Origin: a virus
Length of the DNA: 64,000 bases
Direction: 5' to 3' (one strand)
IMG/VR virus record: IMGVR_UViG_3300017788_003020
Coordinates: 1 to 64,000 of that record
The position numbers were made by a program, and so were the translations under genes. Positions within the stretch are counted from its first letter, which is position 1. Each line of letters starts with the position of its first letter. The notes beneath the pieces were generated by a model. The model was not told where the DNA came from. It was given only the letters and a program-made list of their open reading frames with translations, and did no database searches. Of this stretch, positions 1 to 8,603 are shown one piece after another.

Positions 1-1051
1 ACTTAATCTTTGAGCTCACGGATTTTTTCTCGGTTATTTCTTTCACAACCTGAACTTCTTTCTTTGTTAATGTATAGTTCTTTTTATCGGTTCCAAGCCA
101 ATCTCCATATCCCTTCCATCCTTTGCCTTTGTATGCTATATTAGGATTACTTGGAATATCATGGGGTCTCTTACCAGACTTGGAATATTCTTTCCATTCT
201 TTTACACCTTTGAGTCCTAAACTCCGCACAAACTCTCTTGCTTCTTCAAAGGAAAAGAACTCTCTATCAAACGATGCTATATTTCCAGTTCCAAGCCAAT
301 CTCCATATCCCTTCCAACCTTTGCCTTTGTATGTTTCATAAGGCGCACTTGGAATATTATGAGGTCTCTTACCAGACTTGGAATATTCTTTCCATTCTTT
401 TACACTTTTAATATTCAGGCTTCTCACAAACTCTCTTGCTTCTTCAAAAGAAAGGAACTCTATATCCTGATTTGCAATTCTCCCAGTCCCAAGGAAATCT
501 CCCCATCCTTTCCAACCTTTGCCTTTGTATTCTCTATCAGGTGCACTTGGAATATTATGAGGTCTCTTACCAGACTTGGAATATTCTTGCCATTCTGTTT
601 GACCTTTAATGTTCAGGCTTCTCACAAACTCTCTTGCTTCTTCAAAGGGAAAGAACTCTCTATTAAATGTTGCTATGGTTCCAGTTCCAAGCCAATCGCC
701 CAATCCTTTCCAACCTTTTCCTTTGTATGCTATATTAGGAGAACTTGGAATATTATGAGGTCTCTTACCAGACTTGGAATATTCTTGCCATTCTCTTTCA
801 CCTTTAATGTTCAGGCTTCTTACAAACTCTCTTGCTTGTTCATAAGGAAGGAAATCTTTATATCCACCTTCTCTTCCAAAGAAATCTTTAAATCCTTTCC
901 AACCTTTTTCTTTGTATGTTTCATAAGGCGCACTTGGAACATCATGTGGTCTCTTACCAGACTTGGAATATTCTTTCCATTCTTCTACACCTTTAATATC
1001 CAGGCTTCTCACAAACTCTCTTGCTTCTTCAAATTCTCTAAATTTTTTCAT
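1..1051 (-). CDS. Integrase-repeat-unit protein, 3' end outside window
   Basis: The reading frame is open from the ATG at 1051 to the window edge (350 codons, no stop), so the protein is partial. It consists of about five tandem copies of a roughly 65-residue module with the pattern FEEAREFVRSL-x-I-K-x-x-x-EW-x-EYSKSGKRP-x-x-IPS-x-P-x-x-x-YK-x-x-GWKG-x-x-DWLGTG; copies recur every ~198 bp in the DNA. This module is known as the phage-integrase or helicase-associated repeat and is found as arrays in phage and giant-virus proteins; its function is unknown and a DNA-binding role is only a guess. The last visible stretch (EVQVVKEITEKK) departs from the repeat, so a different C-terminal domain may follow. 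Plus-strand open frames here are shadows of the repeats. Confidence 0.8.
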   Translation of the reverse strand, partial: MKKFREFEEAREFVRSLDIKGVEEWKEYSKSGKRPHDVPSAPYETYKEKGWKGFKDFFGREGGYKDFLPYEQAREFVRSLNIKGEREWQEYSKSGKRPHNIPSSPNIAYKGKGWKGLGDWLGTGTIATFNREFFPFEEAREFVRSLNIKGQTEWQEYSKSGKRPHNIPSAPDREYKGKGWKGWGDFLGTGRIANQDIEFLSFEEAREFVRSLNIKSVKEWKEYSKSGKRPHNIPSAPYETYKGKGWKGYGDWLGTGNIASFDREFFSFEEAREFVRSLGLKGVKEWKEYSKSGKRPHDIPSNPNIAYKGKGWKGYGDWLGTDKKNYTLTKKEVQVVKEITEKKSVSSKIK

Positions 1052-1152
1052 AACATAACTCCTTAAATAATTGAACAAATAATAATTACAAATATAGTTT
1101 ATTTCTGAATACAATCCAAGTTTTTTTTGAAAAAAATTTTAGTAATGGGGAT

Positions 1153-1821
1153 TTAAGCGGAAATATCGCCTAAAAAATTAAGGAGTTCGTCTAAGTATTC
1201 TGGGGAGGTAAGCTCGAACGCTTTTTTCTTGTTTATGTGGGTTAAACTTTTCTTGTCGCTAAATAAGAATAGAGGAATAGATTTTTCTTTACAATAAAGT
1301 ATTAAATCATAGAAGTCTAATTTATAGTCAGAATTATCTTTTAATTCTTTTAGCAAATCTAATATCTGCGGAGCTCCAATTTCATTTGGATTCTCGATAT
1401 AAATATAAGCTTCTATGATATATTCAGAAGCGTTTGGCACAAACTCATCTTTGCTGATTAATCTATCTTCTGCTTCTTTATTCGGCATAGTATGAATATA
1501 ACTATGCATATCTCTCCAATGATTAAATTTCTTGGACTTGTATCTTTGATTTAATTTCCAACCATCTATCTTAAAAACAACTGAACAGAATCGTGGATTA
1601 ACGAATTGTGGATAACCGCTTGTTGTTGTTCTTGCAAAAGACATTCTAAAAAGATAATCAGAAGACATAGCTTCCATATCATCTTGAGCCCAAGCTAAAT
1701 TAAATCTATCGCTTTTGAAGATTTGTATTGCTTTTTCTAATGTAGTTACATGGTAAAGAATTTCTGAAAACCCTTCATTTATAGATTCTTTCCAATTAGG
1801 GAATGTCTTTATGTAATTCAT
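1153..1821 (-). CDS. ART-fold-like phage protein with capsid-targeting-like N-terminus
   Basis: 222 residues. It begins MNYIKTFPNWKESINEG, which fits the leader shared by many proteins in this window and contains an I-N-E site like those cut by T4-type prohead proteases. After it comes ILYHVTTLEKAIQIFKS and, about 35 residues on, FRMSFARTTTSGY, followed by a KEAEDRLIS segment. This H-Y..., S-F-x-R, E order resembles the ADP-ribosyltransferase / RNA 2'-phosphotransferase fold as seen in many phage proteins of unknown substrate. I infer a packaged and injected protein, perhaps an ADP-ribosyltransferase as T4 Alt is, but catalysis is not shown and the fold call is by pattern only. Confidence 0.55.
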   Translation of the reverse strand: MNYIKTFPNWKESINEGFSEILYHVTTLEKAIQIFKSDRFNLAWAQDDMEAMSSDYLFRMSFARTTTSGYPQFVNPRFCSVVFKIDGWKLNQRYKSKKFNHWRDMHSYIHTMPNKEAEDRLISKDEFVPNASEYIIEAYIYIENPNEIGAPQILDLLKELKDNSDYKLDFYDLILYCKEKSIPLFLFSDKKSLTHINKKKAFELTSPEYLDELLNFLGDISA

Positions 1822-1917
1822 GTTGTTTTTAATTTTACATCATTATATATCTTTTTTAGTAGAAATTCTAAACAAATAATAGAAATTCAACTATAAATAA
1901 AAAATAAAAGAGTTACT

Positions 1918-2148
1918 ATGAATAGTCAGAAGACTAATGACAAAATGCAATTAGATATTTCTAATGCGAGCGATTTACTTTGTTCAAGCTGTGGGCATAA
2001 CTTATTCCAACCTGTTCTTATGTTCAAGAAAGTTTCAGCAATAATTTCTCCTACTGGGGAAGAAATGCTTATACCGATAGAAACTTGCGTTTGCGTAAAG
2101 TGTGGTAATATGAATGACGAATTTAATCCTGAAAAAAGAATGCCTTAA
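1918..2148 (+). CDS. Small zinc-ribbon protein
   Basis: 76 residues with two CxxC knuckles, CSSCGH near residue 22 and CVKCGN near residue 59, separated by about 35 residues; this spacing fits a zinc ribbon. The middle (EEMLIPIETCVCVKCG) is typical of short phage zinc-ribbon proteins, some of which act in transcription or as structural adaptors. It stands alone between a minus-strand gene and the metK promoter region. The specific role is unknown. Confidence 0.65.
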   Translation: MNSQKTNDKMQLDISNASDLLCSSCGHNLFQPVLMFKKVSAIISPTGEEMLIPIETCVCVKCGNMNDEFNPEKRMP

Positions 2149-2272
2149 AAGATTTTGGACTAAATTGTAAAATTAAGCCTAATTTACTAAGAATCTTCTG
2201 TCTATTTTTGAATATATCGTTTATATTTGAAGAAAGAAGATTAAAAGAAAGTTAGGTTTTTTTATTTTTTTC

Positions 2273-2303
2273 TTGCGTTTAGTCCGCTTTTCTCTTATAT
2301 TCG
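2273..2303 (+). promoter_or_regulatory. Bacteroidota-type promoter for metK
   Basis: TTG at 2273-2275, 20 nt, then TATATTCG at 2296-2303, one base off the TAnnTTTG -7 consensus. It lies about 80 nt before the metK start. A second TATATTTG at 2222-2229 lacks a well placed upstream TTG. Confidence 0.55.
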
Positions 2304-2385
2304 TAAAGATTATTATTTGATTTGAACTATGTTATCGGAATTTTAGTGTTCAATTTTATTTTTTAACAACCATTTAGGAGGCCTT

Positions 2386-3600
2386 ATGAAAAAAGGAAAT
2401 TACATCTGGACAAGCGAATATGTTTCTCCAGGCCACCCCGACAAAATAGCAGACCAAATATCAGATGCTATTTTAGACTTGTATCTAAAACATGACAAAG
2501 GTGCAAAAGTAGCATGCGAAACCTTGGTAAAGGGAAATGATGTATACATCGCAGGTGAAATTTCATCAGTAGTTACACTTTTTGAATCATCGCTCGAAGA
2601 GAAAATTCGACAAACTATATGTGATATAGGGTATGATGATAATCATTTGAAGTTTAACGGAAAAACATGTTCTATACATTTTAATATTTCTCAACAATCA
2701 AGAGAAATTTCAAATGCTGTTACCCGTGCTAACAAAATAACTGCGGGTGACCAAGGAATTATGTTTGGATATGCTACAAGAGAAACTCCAAACTTTATGC
2801 CTCTACCGATTTATCTCGCAAAGTCTTTTATAACAGAAGCTTATGATAATATGAATACGAAGTATAAGTTTAGACCTGATATGAAAAGTCAGGTTTCACT
2901 TGAATATAAAGATGGTATCCCTTCTTCTATTCATTCGGTAGTATTTTCAACTTGTCACGAAGAACTACTCCAACTTCCACAGTTAAGAGAATTATTCCAT
3001 GATGAATTGATGCCAAGTGTATTAAAAACACTACCTCCTGAAATTCAAGCTCTTTTTAATGATAATACTACCTTTTATATCAATCCAGCAGGTAAATGGA
3101 ATATTGGAGGCCCTGCCTCAGATTGTGGATTGACTGGGCGTAAAATTGTCGTGGACCAATACGGAGCAGACTGCGAAATAGGAGGAGGAGCATTTTCTGG
3201 AAAAGACCCAAGTAAAGTTGATAGAAGCGGAGCTTATATGGCTCGCCATATAGCCCTAAAAACGCTACAATCGAACCCAGAGGCTCAAAAAATCAAAGTT
3301 CAACTATCATATGCCATTGGGTATGAATATCCCGTATCATACAGAATTTTTGACCCAACTACTCAGAAGGAATATGATTTAGTCGGCTTTAGTCTTGATG
3401 ATTTGAAACCAAAGGGTATAATTCAAAAACTTGGATTAGACTCTCCAATTTACCTCAAAACCGCAAAATTCGGTCATTTTGGTATCCCTTCCTTTACTGA
3501 AGATGGAACCGCTTATTTCAAGTGGGAAGATTTCCAGCCAAGTTCTTCTAATTCTCAGATATATACTGAAAAAGAAGAACTTTCAAATGCGCCATATTAA
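2386..3600 (+). CDS. metK: S-adenosylmethionine synthetase
   Basis: 404 residues, close to the usual length of bacterial MetK. It would make S-adenosylmethionine from methionine and ATP. Visible signatures are SPGHPDKIADQISDAI near residue 14 (ATP/methionine binding), AGDQGIMFGYA near residue 120, GGPASDCGLTGRKIVVDQYG near 245 and the glycine-rich loop GGGAFSGKDPSKVDRS near 265. The second block has SDCGLTG where most family members have GDAGLTG. The start has a strong Shine-Dalgarno (TAGGAGG, 4-5 nt spacer), unusual in this window. Its product would feed the several SAM-dependent methyltransferases encoded elsewhere here (21585, 27423, 55256, 55869). Probably catalytically intact. Confidence 0.95.
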   Translation: MKKGNYIWTSEYVSPGHPDKIADQISDAILDLYLKHDKGAKVACETLVKGNDVYIAGEISSVVTLFESSLEEKIRQTICDIGYDDNHLKFNGKTCSIHFNISQQSREISNAVTRANKITAGDQGIMFGYATRETPNFMPLPIYLAKSFITEAYDNMNTKYKFRPDMKSQVSLEYKDGIPSSIHSVVFSTCHEELLQLPQLRELFHDELMPSVLKTLPPEIQALFNDNTTFYINPAGKWNIGGPASDCGLTGRKIVVDQYGADCEIGGGAFSGKDPSKVDRSGAYMARHIALKTLQSNPEAQKIKVQLSYAIGYEYPVSYRIFDPTTQKEYDLVGFSLDDLKPKGIIQKLGLDSPIYLKTAKFGHFGIPSFTEDGTAYFKWEDFQPSSSNSQIYTEKEELSNAPY

Positions 3601-4123
3601 ACTATACGAAGAATTTTCAGAATACAGCCCTGACGGTGTAACATTGTCGGGGCGTATTCCTGTTTATCATTTTACAGATTATGATATGGGAGAATATGCC
3701 GTATTAGACCCGAATGAAACTGTAAACAAAAGAAATTTCTGGTCTAATAATGATTACAAACGTTCAGATTTCCCAAGAGTATTTTATTTTACAGATATTA
3801 AAAACGTAGAAACTGCAATTAAAAATTCAAGCAAGTATCTTTATAGGGGATTTGTAAAGGGAGAAAGGATACTTCATTTGAAAAATACAATAGATGCATA
3901 TAATATAGATAAGAATAGCTTAAAGGAACAAAACATTAAAGCATATGAATCTATTCATAATTTTATGGTAGGTTTAGCTCTTAATTTTGATGTTTTGTTT
4001 AGAGATGTAAGTCTCAATTTCGATGGGATTTACTATGATGTAAGAGTTCCTATTATCAATCTATTCATCCCTCTTGAAGTAGAAAATATAGGTAAGGATA
4101 TAGACGCAAAATCTGTTGCATAA
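3587..4123 (+). CDS. ART-fold-like protein with capsid-targeting-like N-terminus
   Basis: 178 residues when started at the ATG at 3587, which overlaps the metK stop by 14 nt; the open frame extends upstream, but this start yields MRHIKLYEEFSEYSPDG, matching the leader shared by other proteins here. The body has PVYHFTDYDMGEY near residue 22 and FPRVFYFTD near residue 60, a YHFT...FYFTD arrangement like other ART-fold-like phage proteins. It sits between metK and an endolysin in the same direction. Function unknown; a packaged protein is inferred from the leader. Confidence 0.6.
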   Translation: MRHIKLYEEFSEYSPDGVTLSGRIPVYHFTDYDMGEYAVLDPNETVNKRNFWSNNDYKRSDFPRVFYFTDIKNVETAIKNSSKYLYRGFVKGERILHLKNTIDAYNIDKNSLKEQNIKAYESIHNFMVGLALNFDVLFRDVSLNFDGIYYDVRVPIINLFIPLEVENIGKDIDAKSVA

Positions 4124-4162
4124 ATCTGCACCAGAAAAAGCATAAAAATAAAAAAATATAAT

Positions 4163-4930
4163 ATGAAAATTACAAGAACACTTAAAACAGGAATGAGCGG
4201 GGATGATATAAAGTTTTTGCAGGATTCTCTGAACTCAATAGGTAATTATGGTCTAACTATAACTGGAACATTCGATAGTTCTACAGAATCTGTTGTTAAA
4301 GCATTCCAAAAAAACAATGGTCTTACATCAGATGGTATCGTTGGACAAATGACAAGAAATGCTATCATAAGTAAATTAACTGTTGCATCTAAGCCATCTG
4401 AATCTAAGCCATCTTCAATTACAGAAGCAATTTTAGAAACTGCACAGTCTTTTGTAGGCCAAAAAGAAATTTCTGGTAATATGGGATTTAAGCAACCATT
4501 TTTTCTAAAACTTATGGAAAGTATCGGATGGAAAAAGTCTTGGGCATGGTGTAGTATGTTCTGTAAATTGGTTTATACAGAAGCAAGTAAGAAAGTAGGT
4601 CTTGACCCTAAACTTATCACAAAATATATTTCTCCAAGCGTTCAGCAAACAAGAGCTAACTTTTTGAAAGCGGGATATCCTCTCATAACTAATTGGAAAC
4701 AAGCCAAGCCTGGTGCGTATATTTCTTGGGTAAGTGCATCCGACAAAACAAAAGGTCACACTGGAATTCTTGTTGAATTTATTGAGAATGGTCAAAAGAT
4801 GATTACGATTGAAGGAAATACTAATTCAGAAGGTTCAAGAGAAGGTGATTCTGTTGCAAAGAAAACACGACAAGCAGTTGTTGGAAGTGGGAAAGGACTA
4901 ATCCTTCAGGGTTGGTTTAATGTTGTTTAA
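4163..4930 (+). CDS. Endolysin: peptidoglycan-binding domain plus CHAP/NlpC-like peptidase
   Basis: 255 residues. Residues 8-75 form a peptidoglycan-binding type 1 domain (GMSGDDIKFLQDSL, then TFDSSTESVVKAFQKNNGL and DGIVGQMTRNAI). After a Ser/Pro linker the second half has AWCSMFCKLVYTEA, GHTGILVEFI and ITIEGNTN, giving Cys-His-Asn in the order expected of a CHAP/NlpC-type cysteine amidase or endopeptidase. There is no signal peptide, so release would need a holin. A second, GH19-type lysin is encoded at 10656, so the phage carries at least two wall hydrolases. The gene is closed by a clear terminator. Confidence 0.8.
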   Translation: MKITRTLKTGMSGDDIKFLQDSLNSIGNYGLTITGTFDSSTESVVKAFQKNNGLTSDGIVGQMTRNAIISKLTVASKPSESKPSSITEAILETAQSFVGQKEISGNMGFKQPFFLKLMESIGWKKSWAWCSMFCKLVYTEASKKVGLDPKLITKYISPSVQQTRANFLKAGYPLITNWKQAKPGAYISWVSASDKTKGHTGILVEFIENGQKMITIEGNTNSEGSREGDSVAKKTRQAVVGSGKGLILQGWFNVV

Positions 4931-4954
4931 GATGAATCTAACCAATAAAAACAA

Positions 4955-4979
4955 AAGCACCCTTTGAGGTGCTTTTTTT
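4955..4979 (+). terminator. Intrinsic terminator after endolysin gene
   Basis: AAGCACC, a 6-nt loop and GGTGCTT followed by a T run. It lies between the convergent endolysin and ankyrin genes. Confidence 0.85.
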
Positions 4980-4997
4980 ATTTATATTGTGTTATTT

Positions 4998-5531
4998 TTA
5001 ATTTAATAGAGATTTCACATCTTCTATTATGACTTCATACCGTTCATCCATTCTTTCTGCTCCATATTGGAGTAAAAGTTCTATTAATTCTGGGCCTACT
5101 TTAAGAGCAAAATCAAGTGGAAACTCATTTGAATGGTTACACACATTTGGATTAGCACCCCAATCTAAGAGTTTTTGAGCGCAATCAATATAACCAAAAT
5201 TACAAGCAATAATAATTGCTCTATAACCTAAGTCATCAGAAAACTCTATATCATCACCCATTCTTAATAGTTTGCTGATTGCATTTGCATGTCCATATTG
5301 AGAAGCCATCAGTAAAAAAGAATTTGCATATTCTTTCTTAAACCTATTATTTATTTTCATTATTTCTTTTTCTTTATTACAGAAATAAATAGAGTCCAAT
5401 AACAAGTCTACATTTGGAAATCTTTTCTCATATGAAGACATTTCTACTTTGATAATATCAAGTAATTCTTCATCACTAAAACTAACAAGTTCAAATTTGG
5501 TATAACTATTGTTAAAAGTATGCTTATTCAT
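4998..5531 (-). CDS. Ankyrin-repeat protein
   Basis: 177 residues from the ATG at 5531; the frame is open to 5579, but the upstream part is Ile/Lys-rich like untranslated sequence. About three ankyrin repeats are visible in the second half: NSFLLMASQYGHANAISKLLRMG, YRAIIIACNFGYIDCAQKLLDWGANPN and FPLDFALKVGPELIELLLQYGA. Ankyrin repeats bind proteins; in phages the partner is generally unknown. A second ankyrin protein lies at 34158. It follows the tyrosinase gene on the same strand, with a hairpin terminator between them. Confidence 0.7.
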   Translation of the reverse strand: MNKHTFNNSYTKFELVSFSDEELLDIIKVEMSSYEKRFPNVDLLLDSIYFCNKEKEIMKINNRFKKEYANSFLLMASQYGHANAISKLLRMGDDIEFSDDLGYRAIIIACNFGYIDCAQKLLDWGANPNVCNHSNEFPLDFALKVGPELIELLLQYGAERMDERYEVIIEDVKSLLN

Positions 5532-5587
5532 TATTTTTTTAATTATTTGAATATAGATGTAAGAATCTACAAAACCCACAGAAATAA

Positions 5588-5605
5588 AAAACTCCTATGG
5601 GTTTT
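5588..5605 (-). terminator. Probable terminator between tyrosinase and ankyrin genes
   Basis: On the minus strand AAAACCC, a 4-nt loop, GAGTTTT and then a T-rich stretch; the stem includes one G-T pair. Confidence 0.5.
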
Positions 5606-5616
5606 ATATCTATATA

Positions 5617-7086
5617 TTATCGTATGTTGATAGATTCTATAACTAAATCTGATGTGTGCATTCCATTATGTTTATACACAGAAATAGAATAAGATTGAGC
5701 TTTGTTTATTTCAAATTCGAATGACATTGTGGTTCTACCACTCTTTGTTGTTTTTCTACAACAACCACCATCACATCCTTCTTCTTTCATTTGATGGTCT
5801 GAACCGAAGAATGTCATGAATCCGCCAAATGAGGGTATACTTGGGTGAGGGATAATTCCTTTTGGTAAGTTTGCATACACTTCATATACTCCTCTTGGTT
5901 TCTTTGTAAAAGAAACTGTTACTCTACATAAGACCTTTTTTTGACTTTTGTTTAGAGTTTGTTGGGGCATATCAATAGTAAAGTCTGTTCTTTTTCCAGA
6001 TACACTAATGTTAACTTTTTTTGAAATCCCAATAGAAGTTATCGCTGATAGTATTTGATTTTCTTTTTTTGATTTTACCTTTGTATCATCAAAATCGTAA
6101 TCTAAATCATAGATGATGCCTATTATTTGTTCTGGGGTGTAAACGACCTTTTTTCCATGCTCATCAAAGAACACATAGTCCCATGGAACTGATTTTAATT
6201 CTTCAAGCGTGATTAATTTTCCATTTTCTGAATTTGTCCATTGTTGCCAAATTCTATCAATATTTGAATGATGTGTCCAGAAAACAGGGTCAAATCCAGC
6301 AGTTCTAACTGAGCCCATAAGTCCATCTGGGGTTATAGTTCCTGTAATTGGATTGTTAAATCTTTTTTCTGTTGTATCATTTCCATGTCCAACATAATCA
6401 TGTATAGCTCCATGAGGAGCGGCATCTATAACATTACTAAACATATCAAATCGTGTATATGACATTAGTTTTGTTAAATCAAGTGAGCGTTCCACTTCGC
6501 CTTGCATTGGGAATCCTAAATTCAAACTATCAAATCTACATGCTTCATAAAGAGAAGAAGCCGTTGTTCTGAATGCAGGATGTAAAGATTTATCCTTAGT
6601 GGAGTTATTTGTATATGCCCAATAAGGAAGTGCAAATTCAGGATAGCCAGATAGTTTCCTGATTATTTTCTCGAAGTGATAGATATACAATCTATGCCAT
6701 ACTAAAAAATGAATTTTCTCTTTACTGCTTGGAGAGTGAGTACAATTATCCCAAGCTATTTTTTTATCAGTAAATGTATGATATGATTCGCAAAGAGGAT
6801 TATTTGAAATTGAATCTGGAACCCAGTGGATGGCCGATTGATAATACCAACTTAAAGGATTATCACATGGCATTTTCCGCATTATTTCCATTGCTTTCAT
6901 CATAGCATCAACATCTTTTTTAGCTTCGATGCTATGTATATTTTTTCTAACATATCTTTTTTCTACTTGTGAGACTATATTAAAGACTGGAATAACACTA
7001 ATTACAATTGAACAAGCAACAAATATCAAAATTGTTGATATTGCAATTAGAAATATCTTTTCTTCAAATTTTTCAAATTTACTCAT
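5617..7086 (-). CDS. Membrane-anchored tyrosinase / polyphenol oxidase family protein
   Basis: 489 residues. A hydrophobic segment at residues 11-34 predicts an N-terminal membrane anchor or uncleaved signal. The type-3 copper centre of the tyrosinase family is recognisable: H87 (SAIHWVP), H117 or H126 and H131 (HFLVWHRLYIYHFEK) for CuA; H225 and H229 (HGAIHD, spaced HxxxH) and H272/H273 (FDPVFWTHHSNIDRIWQQW) for CuB. Family members oxidise phenols to quinones using O2. The C-terminal third, with GCDGGCCRK near residue 440, resembles the domain that follows the catalytic core in polyphenol oxidases. Catalysis outside the cytoplasmic membrane is inferred from the anchor. Such a gene is very unusual in a phage. 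Spacing between the CuA histidines is not standard, so activity is uncertain. Confidence 0.85.
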   Translation of the reverse strand: MSKFEKFEEKIFLIAISTILIFVACSIVISVIPVFNIVSQVEKRYVRKNIHSIEAKKDVDAMMKAMEIMRKMPCDNPLSWYYQSAIHWVPDSISNNPLCESYHTFTDKKIAWDNCTHSPSSKEKIHFLVWHRLYIYHFEKIIRKLSGYPEFALPYWAYTNNSTKDKSLHPAFRTTASSLYEACRFDSLNLGFPMQGEVERSLDLTKLMSYTRFDMFSNVIDAAPHGAIHDYVGHGNDTTEKRFNNPITGTITPDGLMGSVRTAGFDPVFWTHHSNIDRIWQQWTNSENGKLITLEELKSVPWDYVFFDEHGKKVVYTPEQIIGIIYDLDYDFDDTKVKSKKENQILSAITSIGISKKVNISVSGKRTDFTIDMPQQTLNKSQKKVLCRVTVSFTKKPRGVYEVYANLPKGIIPHPSIPSFGGFMTFFGSDHQMKEEGCDGGCCRKTTKSGRTTMSFEFEINKAQSYSISVYKHNGMHTSDLVIESINIR

Positions 7087-7113
7087 AAAAACCTTTTATT
7101 TTTATTTTTAATT

Positions 7114-7662
7114 CTATGCATTTGCAGGAATTAAATTTGATTTTGTGATTAGTTTGTCAGAAATAACTTTTAATTGATTTTGGTTATATTCTGTTATATC
7201 TTTTGAGAGTATAATATTAGAAATTTTACAGAGGTCTATTGTTTTAACTAAGGTTATTGTATCTTCTCTGTTGCTTCTTCTATAAAATTTATAGAGAGTT
7301 GGCTCAGTATAAAACCTATCGACATCTGTGCATTTTTCTTCAATTAATTTTATGAGTTTAGTTCTTTTAACTACTACCCAATAATCAAGTGTCTCAAATA
7401 CTATAAAGTTAGATTGACCATATAGCCAACCATTTTGACCATATACATTACGCAATTCTACCCAATGTATATTTTCATCAAACTCTTCATCATGCCTATT
7501 TTTCTTTCTTAATCCTTTAACATCGAACTTTGTGTCATATAAAGCAATATCCCAATGTTCATACATATCTTCATTTTGATTTGCTTCTCTGACTTCTCCA
7601 AAATGTTCAAGAAATTGAGCAAATTTCTTTTCTACCTCTTTTCCTTTTTTAAGAAAACTCAT
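7114..7662 (-). CDS. PD-(D/E)xK nuclease-like protein
   Basis: 182 residues. The segment HWDIALYDTKFDVKGLRKK (about residues 36-54) has the D...DVK arrangement of a PD-(D/E)xK nuclease, and a predicted alpha helix (GKEVEKKFAQFLEHFG) precedes it, as in resolvase-like members. HWVELRNVYGQNGWLYG may supply further core strands. It could be a DNA endonuclease for host or phage DNA processing; the exact class cannot be told. It is upstream of the tyrosinase gene, 27 nt apart on the same strand. Confidence 0.5.
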   Translation of the reverse strand: MSFLKKGKEVEKKFAQFLEHFGEVREANQNEDMYEHWDIALYDTKFDVKGLRKKNRHDEEFDENIHWVELRNVYGQNGWLYGQSNFIVFETLDYWVVVKRTKLIKLIEEKCTDVDRFYTEPTLYKFYRRSNREDTITLVKTIDLCKISNIILSKDITEYNQNQLKVISDKLITKSNLIPANA

Positions 7663-7681
7663 GGTAATTCCTGAATAGGAT

Positions 7682-8125
7682 TTATTCTTCTATTCTAAGA
7701 ATAGATTGAGATAGAATTTCTTTAGTTTTATTGAAATCGCCTGTGATTGTATCTTGAATCAATCGAAAGTTAAGATTTCCAGTTTCTTCATCTTGACCTA
7801 AGAAAACAAATGAAAGATTATATCTGGCATCTTTAACATAACTTTTCTCATCATTTTTAATTTCAACAATATTTTTTCTTTCTTGAATATCCTCATCCAT
7901 CATTTTATTGACAATTTCTTGATATTCTTTTGTTGGAGTTGCCAGACTATAAAGAATTTGCTTTGCTTCCTCTTCAGGAGTGATAAGTGTGATTATGCCA
8001 TTTTCATCTGAGACATAATTCAAATTTTCTTCAATCGGAGAAACTTCTCCATGAAAAATATAAATAGGAATGGATAAAATATCCGCTTCCACATTATAAA
8101 CCTTTTCGTTTTGCACGTCTTGCAT
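7682..8125 (-). CDS. Hypothetical phage protein
   Basis: 147 residues from the ATG at 8125, chosen because the longer frame would overlap the preceding gene by about 60 nt. The protein is acidic and mostly hydrophilic, with a central segment ARYNLSFVFLGQDEETGNLNFRL. I do not recognise a family. It lies in a minus-strand run 8471 to 7114 with gaps of about 20 nt, suggesting cotranscription with the nuclease-like gene. Confidence 0.6.
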   Translation of the reverse strand: MQDVQNEKVYNVEADILSIPIYIFHGEVSPIEENLNYVSDENGIITLITPEEEAKQILYSLATPTKEYQEIVNKMMDEDIQERKNIVEIKNDEKSYVKDARYNLSFVFLGQDEETGNLNFRLIQDTITGDFNKTKEILSQSILRIEE

Positions 8126-8147
8126 AAGGGTTTCCTTATATTTATTT

Positions 8148-8471
8148 TTAGATGAAATTCTTGTCGTAGTTAAACTCTTCAACTTGGAGTTTGTGAAATT
8201 CAAATGCACGCATTCCAGTTATATGGCTATCGGTTGGAAAAAAGTATTTCCAACCTTTACTCATCCCATTGGGGATATAATAAAAGAAAGCTATTCCTTG
8301 TTTTCCTGAATTTTTAGAAAAAATAACTGATGCTGTATGGTCGCTCGTTGGTATTATTTTCTGTATTGTAAAACTCTCCGAGTTAAAATTCATTTCTCGG
8401 TCAGCTCTACTGAATCTGCTTTCAACCACTTTTGCAAATTCGTATAGTTCTTTTGCAATTTCTTTTTTCAT
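8148..8471 (-). CDS. Hypothetical phage protein
   Basis: 107 residues, beginning MKKEIAKELYEFAKVVESRFSR. No known domain recognised. It is the first gene of the minus-strand run down to 7114 and is preceded, 26 nt upstream, by a palindromic copy of the GATATATA element. Confidence 0.6.
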   Translation of the reverse strand: MKKEIAKELYEFAKVVESRFSRADREMNFNSESFTIQKIIPTSDHTASVIFSKNSGKQGIAFFYYIPNGMSKGWKYFFPTDSHITGMRAFEFHKLQVEEFNYDKNFI

Positions 8472-8496
8472 ATACTTCTTTTATTTTTAACTATTT

Positions 8497-8508
8497 AGAT
8501 ATATATCT
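8497..8508. promoter_or_regulatory. GATATATA element (palindromic copy)
   Basis: AGATATATATCT lies in the divergent gap between genes starting at 8471 (minus) and 8604 (plus); the minus-strand reading has the spacing seen for other copies. Confidence 0.4.
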
Positions 8509-8553
8509 TATAGAATTTTATTCAAATTTGTTTAGAACTCAATTAAACTTGAG

Positions 8554-8562
8554 GATATATAA
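8554..8562 (+). promoter_or_regulatory. GATATATA element
   Basis: GATATATAA, 42 nt before the start of the ArdC-like gene. Confidence 0.4.
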
Positions 8563-8603
8563 GAAATATGTCTAATTATGGCAAAATTTAATATAAATTC
8601 GTT

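Noticed and set aside
123-1066. Two plus-strand open frames with repeated RSLTRLGIF segments
   Set aside because: They are the antisense of the integrase-repeat gene, which is open through the window edge and matches a known protein repeat.
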